Shown: in pieces, positions 32,933 through 45,514 of the stretch
How positions within the stretch are numbered: the first letter of the stretch is position 1
How the letters are laid out: the number at the start of each line of letters is the position of its first letter
Assembly: GCF_030445035.2 (NCBI RefSeq)
Contig: NC_080683.1
Coordinates: forward strand, 22,099,528-22,163,527
Length of the DNA: 64,000 nucleotides
Direction: 5' to 3'
DNA from: Dasypus novemcinctus
Lineage: Eukaryota; Chordata; Mammalia; Cingulata; Dasypodidae
Program-made: the position numbers and the translations under genes
The notes under the pieces: model-generated
What the model saw: only the letters and a program-made list of their open reading frames with translations
The model's database searches: none
Told to the model about the DNA's origin: nothing

Positions 32933-33758
32933 AATGGGAAAATTGGGCTGTTTAACGTCTGTTTGTTTTGTCTTCTCAACCCTATTGTAAACTCCTAGAA
33001 ATAAAAGGTCTTGTACTTCTTCAACCTCTAGAAAGCAAATAATGTAGTTATACATGGTAGTTATATACCAAGCAGCAAATAAATATGCTCCATACCCAGG
33101 GTTTTTACTCTTAGCCACACATTAATCATTTGGGGGCAATGTAAGGTTTAAAAAAAAATACTGCTTCATGATCTCTCTACCCACTCTCACTCTGATCTAC
33201 CAGGTAAGCTTGAGCTTTTCTGGGGACAAAATTGGCCTGTGAGTGAGTACAACCGGTCATAATATGTCAGGCTTATTTAGCTCTCAGAAAGAAAAGCATT
33301 ATCTGAACAAAATTTATTTACCAATCAACTGATCCAATAAGAATAAGTAGGCCCAAGAGTCTTTGCTGAAAGAAAGACTATTTTCTGAATTGTGAATTCT
33401 TCTGCCAAAGGCCATTGATGGGTTCCCAAATACACCAAGGTATGGAGGATCTCCACAGAAAGGAGTGTTATATCAACTTTTGAACCAGATGTAGGAATAC
33501 AAACTATTGCCAATATACTGAAATAGAAAAGTTTTACTTTGCTACCGCAGTCTCCACAAACCTGGTTATTTCCTAGGCTTTAAAAGTGAAAGTCTATTAA
33601 AACCCTTGATGTATTGCTATACATTCTATTGCCAGAGCCACCCTAATCAAACACCTGGCCTGCCAAACACCTTCCACCTTATATTCCTACTTCATTAGGG
33701 GACACGATTCTATATGCTTTCTAAATACCCATGACCAAAGACCACCAGGAACACATCT

Positions 33759-33786
33759 TTACCACTACCACTACCACTACCACTAA
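33759..33786 (+). repeat. (accact)n short tandem repeat
   Basis: Four to five copies of the hexamer accact. It produces a Gly-Ser run only in a spurious - strand frame. Confidence 0.9.
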
Positions 33787-34335
33787 CGTTAGGTTTATGT
33801 ATCTTACAAGAGAGAAAGGCCCCTAGAGAATTGTGGAATGTCATTAAGTGGGGTTGGGAGGGGCTTCTTATAGGATTCAGGCTCGTGCTTGGAATGTAAG
33901 GAGGGCTTAAGGAAGTAGAAGGCAGTACCAGTGCTGGCTTGAAAGTTTTCAAGAGGTGGGGGCAATTTAATGATAGGACATTTTGGTAATTTTAATCTAG
34001 GAGATGAAAGATTAAAGCAAGCATAAACTAGAGGTATCATTAGTAAAGGAACGACAGTCACAAGGTAGTCACAAGAGGGGTTTTTTAATCATTTTTGGGG
34101 TTTTGTAGTGGCCTTGTCTCTGGCACCTTCCAAACATGATCACAGAGTAGCTTATGTAAACAGTATCTATATTCTGGGAGTGTTGATTAAGTCATTTGGG
34201 ATGGTCTTGGCCTGGTTGCCAATAGGGCTGCATTTTACGTTCACACAAGTGAAAAAATAACCTGGCTAATAGGTCAGTTTTTTTCTACTTAAGAATTTTA
34301 GATTTGGTAGGAGAAAGCTCATAGATATTAATATG
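33787..34335. other. Intergenic DNA, nothing recognised
   Basis: No supported gene or named repeat. Confidence 0.4.
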
Positions 34336-34341
34336 GGTGTT

Positions 34342-34736
34342 TGCTGAGACCAGCTCAGCAATAGGTTTGCACAAAGGGAAGGTGATGGAGAACTTAAGAA
34401 ATAAAGGACAGAAAGAAAGATGTAAGGGAGAAAATAAAGATGGGACCAAGGGACTCACAGCTTCTGGAACTGAGAGCCTCGACCCTAGTTTCCACACCAT
34501 ATTTATTAGAAATTACAAAGCAGCAGTTATCTATGTTTACTTTCAAGGCTGTTTGTTATTAAAGCTTCAACACCTACAATACTAGGGAACAGGCCATACA
34601 AAGTTCAAATGCCTCCTCATGCAAATAATTTTCGTGGGGACCAGACAGCGTTCCAACTAGTGAAGGCCGGCATTCCTCAGCCCACTCATTTTATCTGCAT
34701 TAAGGAAACGTTTCAACTTCAAGCCAGGTTCCCACG
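34342..34736 (-). repeat. Solo LTR, long form of the 15.5 kb LTR family
   Basis: It opens with the same tgctgagaccagctcagcaa and closes ccaggttcccac. An extra ~120 bp (catacaaagttcaaatgcct on) is absent from the 15.5 kb copies. The high-coordinate limit is approximate. Confidence 0.7.
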
Positions 34737-35880
34737 TTCAAAAGCAAGCTATTTTCCCGCAGGTGTTAAAGCTAGAGGCCTACAGCAGGAAGGTACATCT
34801 TACTAAAGGCAGAGGTACTAGTATAACTGAGGGTGAGACTACCATAAAAATTTTTTTAAACTTCCAAATCTATTAGACAAAATTAGAGGGCCTACTTGCT
34901 GGAAGATTAGGCCCATCAGGGACTTCTTTTGACTCCACCAGGGTATAATATAGACTGGTGTCCTTCTGTCACTTTTCAGACCCCAGGGATTTGAATTGCT
35001 TTACCACTCCTAACTGGCATGCACACTAATAGGCAATGCCTAGAGGAAGTAAATGGGTCCATTTTAGCCTTTTAGGCATGTTTAGCTATTTGTGGCACAG
35101 CCCATACCCCTATCCAGGAGGCAAGCTACCTTTTCCTCCAGTTTATCTTCCCTGTAGATTTTACCTCTTTGATGTTTGATTTACCTTAGCTTTTCCTCCT
35201 AATGTTTTCTTAAGCATTAATACACCACTTCTTGACATCTGGAAATTAAGGTGCCTTGGCAAATGGGTTTCCCCATTCGCCACAGTTATAATCATCTATC
35301 CTAATCCCCAAAGACAAGTAAACTATTTGGAAACAAGAAACCTTGTGTTTTACCTTAAGCTTCCCCCAAATTAGACAATTTAATTGGAATTCCCCAATAT
35401 TATTTTGAGGAAGGAAAATAGAAGGACCAGAATTTATGAAAATTTTTCATTTTCTCATGATGTTATTCATGGATCACTAGAATCTGAATCCCTAGAGCCT
35501 TGCTAAAGATCCATATTCCTAAACCCTGTCCCAAACCTATGAAAACAAGTCTTTGAGAGCCATTAATTTACACTTTTAACAAGTCACTCTGAAGATTTTC
35601 AAGTACATTTAAGTCAATTTACTATCTCCTACCTCTGGACAAAGGATTTCATGTATTCGTTACCATTTGTAAAGATTGAAAACCTCAAAGAGCAAGCAAC
35701 TTTGCTTTGTTTCCCGGTATTCACATCACCTAGAATAGTAGCTGGCATTGTTGCTGGCATTTAGCACCTACTCAGTAATAACTGATTAAAGAAAATGAAC
35801 AGAAAACATGAAGCCATAGCCTTAAAATAGGAAGGTAATTTAGAGGTCATTTGGAAGCGAGCATTTTAATCATGAGTTAG
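34737..35880. other. Intergenic DNA, with a possible MER5-like piece at 35455-35600
   Basis: Phrases at 35455-35600 (tcactagaatctgaatccct) look MER5-like. Otherwise nothing was recognised. Confidence 0.4.
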
Positions 35881-36160
35881 AAACCTGTGTCCACTGTTTA
35901 CCAGCATTTGACCTTAGGCAAGGACTTAACATCTCTGTGCTTTCTTTTCTTTTTTTTTTTTTCAAATTCTACTCAATTTATTCATTTTTTAAAAAGATAT
36001 TACATTAAAAAAATCATCTCTGTGCTTTCAAATTCTCAAGGGACCACAGTAATAGCACTACTTCCTTAGATTGCTGTAGAGAAAAAATTAATGGAAATAT
36101 ATAAACTGCTTCGAACAATTCTTGGCTCAAATGCTCAGAAACCTTTGTGAATTAGGATTT
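35881..36160 (-). mobile_element. MIR relic with small insertion
   Basis: gcatttgaccttaggcaagg, catctctgtgctttc and tagattgctgtagagaaaaa follow reverse MIR order. It is interrupted at 35944-36014. Confidence 0.65.
35944..36014 (-). mobile_element. ~71-bp retroposed insertion with 15-bp target duplication
   Basis: catctctgtgctttc occurs at 35929-35943 and 36015-36029. The insert starts with a T-rich run and reads, on the - strand, as a tiny piece of an A-tailed retroposon. Confidence 0.8.
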
Positions 36161-36949
36161 ATTGCTCAACAGCCCAAGGTCATTTGTGCGCACTGACCCG
36201 TTTTCTCACTCTTCCCCACTTTTTTCCTTTAGATGATCTGACAGATGGAAGGTCTTTCCAAAATATCTTTCACCATTTACTTGGTCCTTCCTATATGTAC
36301 AGAAATATCCACCATTGCAGTCATTTTTCTAAATCAGATACAAAATGGTGCATATTTTCTAGTAAGACAAACATCTGTCACATGAAATGGATGGAAAATC
36401 ACAAACGGCGGTCTCTGTGTTAGTTTTTCACATTAACCTTAGGCAAAGGTTGTGTGTCACAGGACCTGAGGATGGGTAGATTTGGAAACCCTAGTGGAAA
36501 TAGGCATGTTTTCAAACCTCTGAAGTTGAAGAGACATTCATTTAGCGGTTTTTGTTTTGTTTTGTTTTGTTTTTAAAGCAAAGGCCAAAGACCCATCCTG
36601 AGGTAGGCTCTGATTAGTACCAAAATGAAGCCAGGTGTGAGCACTGGTCATTATAAACCCTGGCTCCCAAAGGAAGCAGGGCAAACAACCCCGAAGCTGT
36701 TGCCTCAGAGCCTTAAAATGTCCCAATCTAACCCTTTGATCTACATTCGATAATCTTGGGGTGGATTCCCAACAGAGATGAATTTCTTCAGTTAAGAATT
36801 GATTAAATCAGATGAGCTTTTTTTAAACTTCCTTGCTCCTTCACGTCGGGGACTGTCTGCGGAAAGAAGGTACGGTTTGTCTTGAGCATTTTTGGCCGTG
36901 CTTTTCCCTGGTTCTCCAGAGACCTCCACTCCCCCGCCCATGGCAGGGC

Positions 36950-38060
36950 GTCTTTGGCCCCTCACCTCGTTAAAATGGAGGGTAAGAGGGTGTCTTCTGC
37001 GCCTCACCTCGCAAAAAGATCGGGTGGGAAACTAGGATGGTACTTAAGAAACTAGGATGGAACTTGAGAATTTCGTATTTCGTATAAGAAACACGAAGAA
37101 GGGTGCAGGGCTGTGGTAGCAGTGGAGAGGAGGGAGCAGAGGTGCGTTTGGGGCAAAGGTCGTGCTTCTATTCCTCCCGGGCAGGAAAGCCGCGTGGCAA
37201 AGGAGGCCGACGAGACCCGGCGGCGGCCAGCCCCGAGGTCGCCTGCGGCGGCTCCTGACTCCAGCTCCCGCGGGCCGGCCGCAGAGGCCACGCCCCGGGC
37301 CTGCTCGCCCCGCGCCTTCCGGAGCCCCGCGGGAGCTCGCTTCCTGAGCCCGCGGACGCGCGAAAAGAATGAAAGACCCCTCTGCCAGGATGCAGAGTCC
37401 CGGGTCGTGTGGAGCGGCAGGTTCCCACAGCTGGTCGGGGCGCGCCTGGGCCTTTCAGCCGGAGCTGGGGCGCCGGGCTTCCCTGCCCCCGGGCGCCCCG
37501 AATGCCGTGACCGCGGGGGCGAGCGGAAGCCCGGGAAGCACCCCGGCAAACGGGTCGGCTGCGCGGGGCCCGGGGCCGCGGGCTGCAGAGAAGCAGGAAT
37601 GTGAGCCCTGGGTCCGAGAGAAAGTGCTCTTTCTTCTGCACCCGGAAAGGTGGCTGGGGACTCAAAGGGGCCCTGCCCAGGAAGCGGTGGCCAGTGGGGA
37701 GGACCTTCCCCAGGCGGGCGGAGACGGCAGCGAACGAGACGGCCCTTCCCTCTCACCACGAGAAACGCGGGCTTTCGGCAGCCGTGTAGACGCTCTCTGC
37801 CCACCTTCGGCCCGGGACCCCGCGGCCCCACCCAAATCCGTACTCGTGCGGGTCGTGGATTATCGGGTGACACAGGAGGTGCAGGAGACCGCGTGGACAA
37901 AGGGTCTCATGACCACAAAGACCGAGGAGCGATCCATTACCGCGGTCACTTTCCGCACGATCCAGGAGTGAGGCAGCTTTGGGGACGCCGGGGTCCCTGA
38001 AGAACTCGGGTTCATCTGGCTCAGAGGGAGGCACCCGCCTCCTTGCAGCGGAGAGGATCC
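36950..38060. promoter_or_regulatory. CpG island at C6orf141
   Basis: This is the only strongly GC- and CpG-rich stretch in an otherwise AT-rich window. CpGs are dense from about 37150 to 37900. It covers the 5' flank and the whole C6orf141 coding exon, as expected for a CpG-island promoter. No convincing TATA box was seen. The limits are judged by eye. Confidence 0.8.
37369..37971 (+). CDS. C6orf141: C6orf141 orthologue, uncharacterised protein (200 aa)
   Basis: A single open exon of 200 codons starts MKDPSARMQS and ends TFRTIQE-stop. I recognise it from two conserved blocks: WVREKVLFLLHPERWLGT at residues 81-98 and VLVRVVDYRVTQEVQETAW at 158-176, followed by MTTKTEERS. The N-terminal 75 residues are low complexity and rich in Gly, Ala, Pro and Ser, and look disordered. 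No signal peptide or membrane segment is visible. Molecular function is unknown. The human protein is longer by my recollection (about 244 aa), so this C-terminus may be shorter. Position between GLYATL3 and a CYP2 gene matches human 6p12.3. Longer ORFs on the opposite strand (such as 37052-37900) are GC-rich shadows. Confidence 0.87.
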   Translation: MKDPSARMQSPGSCGAAGSHSWSGRAWAFQPELGRRASLPPGAPNAVTAGASGSPGSTPANGSAARGPGPRAAEKQECEPWVREKVLFLLHPERWLGTQRGPAQEAVASGEDLPQAGGDGSERDGPSLSPRETRAFGSRVDALCPPSARDPAAPPKSVLVRVVDYRVTQEVQETAWTKGLMTTKTEERSITAVTFRTIQE

Positions 38061-38556
38061 TTTCAGGATACCCAAGGACCGAATCCCAGAGGAGATTAAA
38101 CCGGGAAGAGGAGCCAGAGGAAAGCTCCTGGTTGGTGCATCAGCGGTAATCGTTAAGAAAAGCTCTGCTGTTCCGGGAAACCGAGCCTGCAATTAACTTA
38201 CCAAAATTCTTGAGATGCTGGCGCAGGCCTCCTGGGAGACCGGCGGCTCCAGACACAGCCGAAGGACTTTAAACCTTACTACCTCTCTTGTGATTTTCAA
38301 TACCGTGGCGACCCGAGGACCTCAGTCATTCAGAGGAGAGGGAGAAAAGGTACTTTCAAATTGGCAGAATGTACGAGTTTTAAAATAAGAAAACCTGTTC
38401 TCAGTGTGCCAGACCTCTGGATTGATCTCTTTTCTTCCTTTCCTTCCCTCCCCTCTTCTTTAGGACTTAAAGCTGGAGGTTGACGTGCTCCCTACAGGGG
38501 AGGGGTGAGAATGGGTAGAGAGAGACTTATTTTGAAAGTTGAAAAAGAAATGGGGA

Positions 38557-38575
38557 AATAAAAACGTAAAATAAA
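38557..38575 (+). terminator. Candidate polyadenylation signals for C6orf141
   Basis: Two AATAAA hexamers lie at 38557-38562 and 38570-38575, about 0.6 kb after the stop codon. They fit a single-exon transcript with a moderate 3' UTR, but nothing in the sequence proves their use. Confidence 0.4.
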
Positions 38576-39128
38576 GCTTTGTTTAGCAGCAAATAAACAA
38601 AATCTTGCCATTTTCCTGCTGTGCACATTTTCTTTTTCACATTTCAGTGTTACGAAGAAGAAAGAGGAGCTAGGAAAAGAAGTAGGAAAATAGAAGACTG
38701 AACTTTGAAGGAGAAATGCCATTTCAAAGGGCTTTACCCAAAGAATATTTAATTGAATCCAGCATAAATGGGATCATATTGATTTCAGCAGGCTTTTAAT
38801 ATTATGAAAATACTATTTCAGTGTTTAAAATGCTGCAGGTAAACCTTTCTGATAGAAATGTATAGTTTGCCATAAAGTGATTGCATGTCTCCTTGTCCAC
38901 AGTTACTTATTATTAATAAGAACGTTAGTCAAGAGTTAGTTGATATTTCATCTTTTATGGTGCCCATGGGGGAGAGGGGTCTTTCCTGGTGTTATTGAAA
39001 AACCACATTTTTCTTATTTTATGTATTCATCTTTATTATTAAATAACATCCTTATTAACTCTTTAGTAACATGGGCACTTTTGGACCTATTTTGGAAATC
39101 AGGGAGAAGCAAAGCCCTCCCTCTAAAC

Positions 39129-39321
39129 CAGGGTTCTTAACTTTTTGTTGCACTGACCCATTGGCCGGTCAGGTGAAAACCACGGACCCCTTACTAAGTC
39201 CACACTCTACTGTGTATTATTTAATAAATACATCACACCTGCACCGACACAGCCTCAGAAGAATAATGGTTTTTAAAAAAATTTCCATTCAAGCTCACAG
39301 ACTCCTTGTTAAGAAACCCTG
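39129..39321. mobile_element. hAT-like MITE (193 bp)
   Basis: The inverted ends are cagggttcttaa and ttaagaaaccctg. The flanking octamers ctctaaac and ctctagat match at 6 of 8, fitting an 8-bp hAT duplication of the TCTAGA type. A second copy is at 51001. Confidence 0.8.
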
Positions 39322-39977
39322 CTCTAGATGAACTGCTTGACTTCACTCACTACTAAAGTAGTCTTTAGGTACTGCAAGAAAAAAGCCAAATGGGACTTTG
39401 GCTTTTGAGAGGCAAATGGTTGAACAGCGCTCTCCACCTTACCTATCACACTCTGCCCTTTACTTTTCAGTTCAGACTTTGAAATGCCCTCAAAAGATCC
39501 TCTGATTCAGATCTTGCTTCCTGGAAGGCAAGGTATGTCCCTGATTCAACGATGAAATAAGCAAGGCCTGAGCTAGTGATTGCATGTGCTTACTATAATA
39601 AGTAGGTAAAGAATATGATCATCTCCCTCCCCACCTAAAGGCTTGGGAATAACTCAGGAATCTTAAGTTCACTGAGGACATCCTGGGTTTCCTCAGCCCT
39701 GTTTATGAGAAGGAGAATCTCCTTGGTATCGCTAAATATAGCAAGGCCTGGTGGATGGAGAAGCACCATTAGTGGTTCTCAAGCCCTTGAGGCTCACTTG
39801 AGAGAGAAATCCAGCCCCTGAGCTGATCTGTGTTTAAAATTGCTTGGCAGGTAGAAAAGGTAAAATACTACCTTTTGACCTTTGAATTCTCTTTTCCTTC
39901 AACAACGCTAGGCATGTTTCCTATGTGAGGTTAAACTTCTTGGCAGACAAATTTCAGACCTGAGCTTAAAAAATTTG

Positions 39978-40440
39978 GTTTTGGGAAATGGATGTGGCTC
40001 AACCAATTGGGCTCCTGTCGACCATATAGGAGGTCTAGGGTTCTATGCCCAGGGCCTCTTGGGGAGGGCAAGCCTGGCCGATACAGCGAGTTGGCCCACG
40101 AGGAGTGCCGCCCTGTGTGGGAATGTCACCCCATGTGGGGAAAGCCGCCCTGCGTGGGAGTGCTGGCCAATGCAGAGAGCTGGCGCAGCAAGATGACACA
40201 ACAGGAGACACAGAGAAGAGAAAATAAGAAGATGTAGCAGAACAGGGGAGCTGAGGTGGCTCAAAAGAGTAATCACCTCTCTCCCCCTCCAGAAGGTACC
40301 AGGATCGGTTCCAAGAGACACCTAATGAGAATACAAGCAAACACAGAAGAACACTGCGAATGGACACACAGAGCAGACAATGGGGGGAAGTATGGGGTGT
40401 GTGTGTGTGAGAGAAATAAAAAATCTTAAAAAAAAAAAAA
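39978..40440 (+). mobile_element. DAS-type composite SINE
   Basis: The tRNA-like head aaatggatgtggctcaacca is followed by the same modules as 1-483. It ends with (tg)n, gagaaataaaaaatctt and a poly-A tail. Confidence 0.8.
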
Positions 40441-40559
40441 TTTGATTGTGAGTCCTCAAAGCTCTCAGTGTTTGAACATTGAATATACACAACAAGAAAA
40501 GCCCTTAAACAATGACCAAAAATGGTAGCATCATTCAATTGCCCTGTCTTGAACTTGGG

Positions 40560-40775
40560 CAGTTCAAATGGCTTGGGTTAAAAACTGGCTCCATTTCTTA
40601 CTATGACCTTGGGCAAGATGCTAAATCTCAATGCACCTCTGTGTCTTTATTTGTTAAATGGGCATAATAAATAATATCTATGTAATATTTTTTTAGAATT
40701 AAGTTAAATTTAAAATACTTAGTGCCAGACCTACAATAAATGCTAACATTAGGTATTATTGTTGTTACCGTTTAT
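40560..40775 (-). mobile_element. MIR
   Basis: tatgaccttgggcaagatgc, tgtctttatttgttaaatgg and acctacaataaatgctaaca are reverse-oriented MIR phrases. Confidence 0.85.
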
Positions 40776-41867
40776 TTTGCTTTTCACCCTAACCAGGCCT
40801 TTTCACAATGTTTCATGGATCAGAACATTCCTTAAATTCCTTAGCCTGACCTCCTAATTTGTGATCAGGATTTACCCTAGAGCCAAAAGGCCTAAGGTAC
40901 AGTCTGGGTGAGTGTGAAAAGTCAATTCTTAACAGGTACTTTCTTTAGGATGTGGTCAGGTTAGTTTGTTTTCCCTCAGGGGTTTTTAATGTCCTCCAAA
41001 AAAAAAGCAAAATAGGCACAATTATTTTTCATTTTATCTCCTTTGAGTAAAAAAAATTATTCTTAAAACATTTATACTGCTTCCAGGGTAACTGTCTGCA
41101 ACTAGAGTATTTCAAGTGCTTATAGAGTTGCTTTAAACATATCTCACAGGAAACAAAAAGTAATGCATTGAACTTCCATTGACTTTGCTTCACAGGTTTC
41201 CCTGATTGGAATAAAACCCATCCTGTGAGGAGTCTGAAGAAGCCTCTCCTATCTCAGTGTCCTGGGTGTGACTCTCAGGCATCTTCAATACTAAGACATC
41301 TATGAGGATGGCTGGGTCTTGGCTCTTTGGTCTTAACCTCCACCTCACTCAAAAATATAGTCGTCCACAATCATTGCAGTAGATGGCTGAGTCACAGCAG
41401 GGATTTCCAGAAGCCATATGAGTAACTTTAGGACAAATGTCACATGGTAAGTCTGGGCCCTTCAGAACTGCTATGGATCAGATCTGACCTCCATTAAAGC
41501 CCTTTGTCCACAACTTCAGTCAGCTTTGAGATGCATTACATTTAAATTGCAACTCTCATTCTTGTTGACTCTTATCAGCACTTGGTGATAAAATCTGATG
41601 GGGGTCATTGCTTTAAAAGAAAAAAGAAAAATTTAAGGAAACACTTTCTGTGATATAAAAGTATAGAGGAAGAAAAACAACAAACTCACCCATGACTTCA
41701 AATCCCTGTTAATATTTACAAAATTTCCAGTCAGATTTTATTTCTTTTCTATTTTATGTATATATACATATATACTGTAAGAGATGGAGAATCAGTTTAG
41801 TTTTCACATAAAGGTAATATAAAGCAGGGAGGAAGAAAATAGTAATGTAAACTGGCAGCCTACTGCC
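40776..41867. other. Intergenic DNA, nothing recognised
   Basis: No supported gene. A short (at)n-like run lies at about 41755-41780. Confidence 0.4.
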
Positions 41868-42735
41868 TCACTCTCCCACTCCCAGGTCAAGCAGGAACAA
41901 AGGAAACCAGCTTAAACCAGTCTTACAGCCAGTAAAAAGGATGCATAAGAAAGAGCTAAGTCAATACCAACTCAGCACTAAATTCCATACCTTATTTGGC
42001 AAAAGGAGCAGGTAAAAACCAAAACAGTTGGAATGTATGGAGGAAGCTGTTAATCAAAACCTGGGGAGGTGGGGGGGAAGGAGGGGGAGCAGATTTGGCT
42101 CAATTGATAGAGCGTCTGCCTGCCACATGGGAGGCCCAGGGTTCAAGTCTAGGGCCTCCTGGCCAGTATGGTGAGCTGGCCCACCTGCGGTGCTGATGCG
42201 CACAAGGAGTGCTGTGCCACACACAGGTGTCTTCCATGTAGGGGAGCCCCACGTGCAAGGACTGTGCCCCTCAAGGAGAGCTGCCCCGCAGGAGAAAAGT
42301 GCAGTCTGCCCAGGAGTGGCGCCGCACACATGGAGAGCTGATGCAGCAAGATGATGCAACAAAAAAGACAGATTCCTGGTGCTGCTGACAACAATGCAAG
42401 TGGAAGAAGAAGAACACACAGCAAATGGACTGAGAGAGCAGACAATGGCGTGGGAGGTAAGGGGGGAGAAGTTTTAAAAAACAAAAAACTGAGGAGCAGG
42501 AAAATTAGACTTCTTGAGTAGGCTGTAACCTCTGAAGTATCCAGTCTATGGAGAAACAGAGGAAGAGCTTGCATGCTAGGCTTAGAGGTATAAATTGTGT
42601 AATTTTCCTTTGTTTACAGTACTCGCCACGTTTTCTGGTTGTGTGCCACTTCTTGAAAGATTGAGAATAGATTATTTTTTTCTCCACAGTCCAGTGAGCC
42701 TTATTTTCTTCCAGAAGGAGATTTCTTTCTTATAC
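41868..42735 (+). repeat. LTR of second ERV family with nested SINE
   Basis: It is the forward-orientation relative of 25803-26234. Without the SINE at about 42085-42480 it is roughly 450 bp. It ends ttctttcttataca. Confidence 0.65.
42085..42482 (+). mobile_element. Older DAS-III SINE
   Basis: The head gagcagatttggctcaattg, a box-B-like gggttcaagtctagggc, and a truncated tail. The flanks aaaacctgggga and aaaaactgagga may be a decayed duplication. Confidence 0.8.
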
Positions 42736-42837
42736 ATACACTTTTCTGACCTTAAATTATATATAAACTGGTGTAACCTATATGTATTTTCTGAATATTT
42801 TGTGTTTAAACTTTGATATGACATACACTGATACTAC

Positions 42838-42995
42838 TTCAAATGTGTGGTCCTTGGACTAGCAGTGTGGGCATCTCCCAGAAACTTGTTAGAAATGCAG
42901 AATCTCAGGCCTTTCCCCAGATCTACTGAATAGTAATTTCTATCTTAAGATCCCTGGTGGTTCATATTTAAGTTTGAGAAGCATTGACATATACC
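42838..42995 (+). mobile_element. MER5-like hAT relic
   Basis: aaatgtgtggtccttggact, cttgttagaaatgcagaatc and agtttgagaagcattgaca. Confidence 0.75.
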
Positions 42996-44918
42996 CTGTA
43001 TTGAGTTCTGTAGCCTCCTTTTTCACTTATAAAAATTAAAATGATTTTGCATTCCCCATTGTTAGCAATACCATGAAAATATTGATATGAAGAATTACAA
43101 AAAGATTTAGATATTAGAGAATGGTATAATATAGTATAGATCAATTTGTGAATTGTTAAAGAGATCTCTACATTTTTTTAAAAAGGCTTGTGGTTCTCAA
43201 AATTTTCCTAAGGGAACCTTACTTGATTATTGGAATTAAAACTATTTCAGGAATTTGCTTTTATAATGTGAAATAATACATTATCAAAAACTCCTTAAGG
43301 GAAAAAGGGCAGGAAGTCATTACAACTCCATTGCAACACTTCTGCAGGCTGAGTCAGAACTTGTCAGCCACTGATGAATTGTGCATGGGTGGTGGAGTGA
43401 GTGAGGCTTGAATTTGAATCAACTGATTCAGGTAAGAAAATAGGGTTGCAACTTGTGAACACTGACTTTATAACAGCCGTCAGTACTTTGTAAAGAAGGA
43501 GGGCAAATCTAGGTGCCTTTACTTTTCTAGATGGAGATAAAAACAGCCCATTTTACCTTAGAGTAAGGAGTTATAGTCAGTTCTTAGGCACTATGAGGCC
43601 AATGAAACGATTTAAGACAGCATAAGTGTACTTTAGGAGACTGTGGCTTTAACAAAAATACAAAATTTTAGAGTGGAAATAAAGACACTCAAATGACAAC
43701 AAATGAACTATTTATTTAGGGCTTGGTATAGCAAAGGAGTCAGCCACCATCACTTGCTGCGACAGGCAGGGGAGTGGGAAAGCTGTACAGTGAAAACCTG
43801 ATGGCTTCAGGGGTGCGCTCTATGCTGTTGGGCTCTGAAGCCAGCCTCGGTATACCCGATCCCTGCAGTTACAAGCGTCAGAATAGAGTCTCTCATTCCA
43901 GTGTAACTGGATGGGAAAACATGCGAATTTGCAAAATGAGGTAATCTTAAAATCAAGGTTGGTTCATGTCTCTCCTCAGTTGAGATTATGTTGGAGTGGA
44001 GGAAAAGGATTCTGTGACTTGGAAACTGTTATGAAGTGGCCAATGAGTTTGGCAATGGGTGGGGTTTGCCCCAGGTGCTAGCAATAAGTGCAGTTGTCTT
44101 GAGATTTTAAAACAATGGTGACTAAAAGTCTGCTTTTTGTTAACCAACATGCGTTTAATGATAAAATACTCCTTTTTGAAAAACAATATTTTCTTGATGT
44201 AAATTTGAAAAAATTCCTGTTATTACTGATTGAATTTTAATAATGCAGATTGAGTTTCAATTTAACACATTATTTCCGTTTCATATGTTTTTCCACATAG
44301 AAGTTAATTTGACGAACTCAGCATTGTCCTCCTACTCACAGACTCAACAGCTACCTGCATTTTTTTTTTTTTTTTTTTTAGAGTAAATTTAAATTCCTAA
44401 GGGTTCAGAATCTTTCCAGCTCACTTGGGGAGCAGTTTATGTCTACAGCCCTATCTATATATTGTTGCTTTACAAGGGCAGCTTTGATGTTAACAGTAGT
44501 AGCAGTGATTGTAGTGGTTAAGGAAAAGAAGTTGAGTTACTTCAGTTCAATCATACGTGACCGCTGTTTTATGTGTAAAATTTAAAACAAAGAGCAAGAT
44601 GTAACATTTTTTTGGTAAGTATAAATTTAGTTCACAAATGAAATATTTTACTAAATTTGAGTATCTTTAACATTGGAATTTTTGAATTGTTTTAAAACTA
44701 AAGAATGAATCAAGGAAATGAAATGTTACATCAATGCTATAGTTTAGTAGTTGTTTTTCAGACGTTTATTAAAGCTTGTCATATAATTTACATAAAGTAT
44801 TATTGTATCAGACTGTAGCCAAAAGATGGAAGTTGTTTCATTTATGATCATTTCTGGACATAATTTTGTCATGTTGATGGTAAAAATTGTCTGCTTTGGG
44901 TGTTGTAATGTTGTAGAA
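42996..44918. other. Intergenic DNA; possible old repeat at 43690-44130
   Basis: No gene was recognised. The stretch about actatttatttagggcttgg (43706) may be an LTR read in reverse, but I could not assign it. Confidence 0.35.
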
Positions 44919-45385
44919 TTTAAGAGAAGTTCAATTATTTGAGTATAGAGAGGCCAGGACTCAGGAATGATTTTGAGAAGGAAAAATGGTTTATTGACGG
45001 CCTGCCGGACTCGGGAACTTCTGTTTGAATCCCGAGCCCCGAACAAGACTTTCAAACGTCTTTTATACAGAGAGGAAAGGCCAAATGGTCCCTTTGTTTC
45101 AGTTCTCAATAGGCTTCAATTAGCATATATCTCTTCCACGTCTTAGGTAAGCTTTTAGCAGGGACTCCAGATATTTTAGATAAGCTTTTAGCATATTTAC
45201 TTTTTGCATTTCCCCTAAATACTTAAAGTTTATAGCCCTTGCATTGTTAAACATTTCCTGGGACTGGAGCCGCTTCCACTGTCCCTAAGGGCAGGACTGC
45301 AGCCTCTTACCGTTCCACACCCACAAGTCAAACAACTTAGTTATCTCTGAAGAGACAAAGAGCCTTCCACCCATAGCCCACATCA
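44919..45385 (-). repeat. LTR of third family, copy 1
   Basis: It is collinear with 47545-48017: gactcaggaatgattttgag, taggtaagcttttagca, and tcctgggactggag through atagcccacatca. No primer-binding site or polypurine tract lies beside either copy. Confidence 0.75.
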
Positions 45386-45514
45386 GTAACACAGGTAGAG
45401 ACCCTGGCCTGCCATCTATACCCATTGTAATGCAGGTGGTCAAGCTCGACCAACTGATTTGGTATTTCAGAGGTACCACAGGGGAGCCCAGCAACGGTCT
45501 TGCCTTTATTACTC

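Noticed and set aside
37052-37900. 282-codon - strand ORF across the CpG island
   Set aside because: GC-rich DNA keeps several frames open. The + strand frame matches the conserved C6orf141 blocks, and this one has no recognisable domain.
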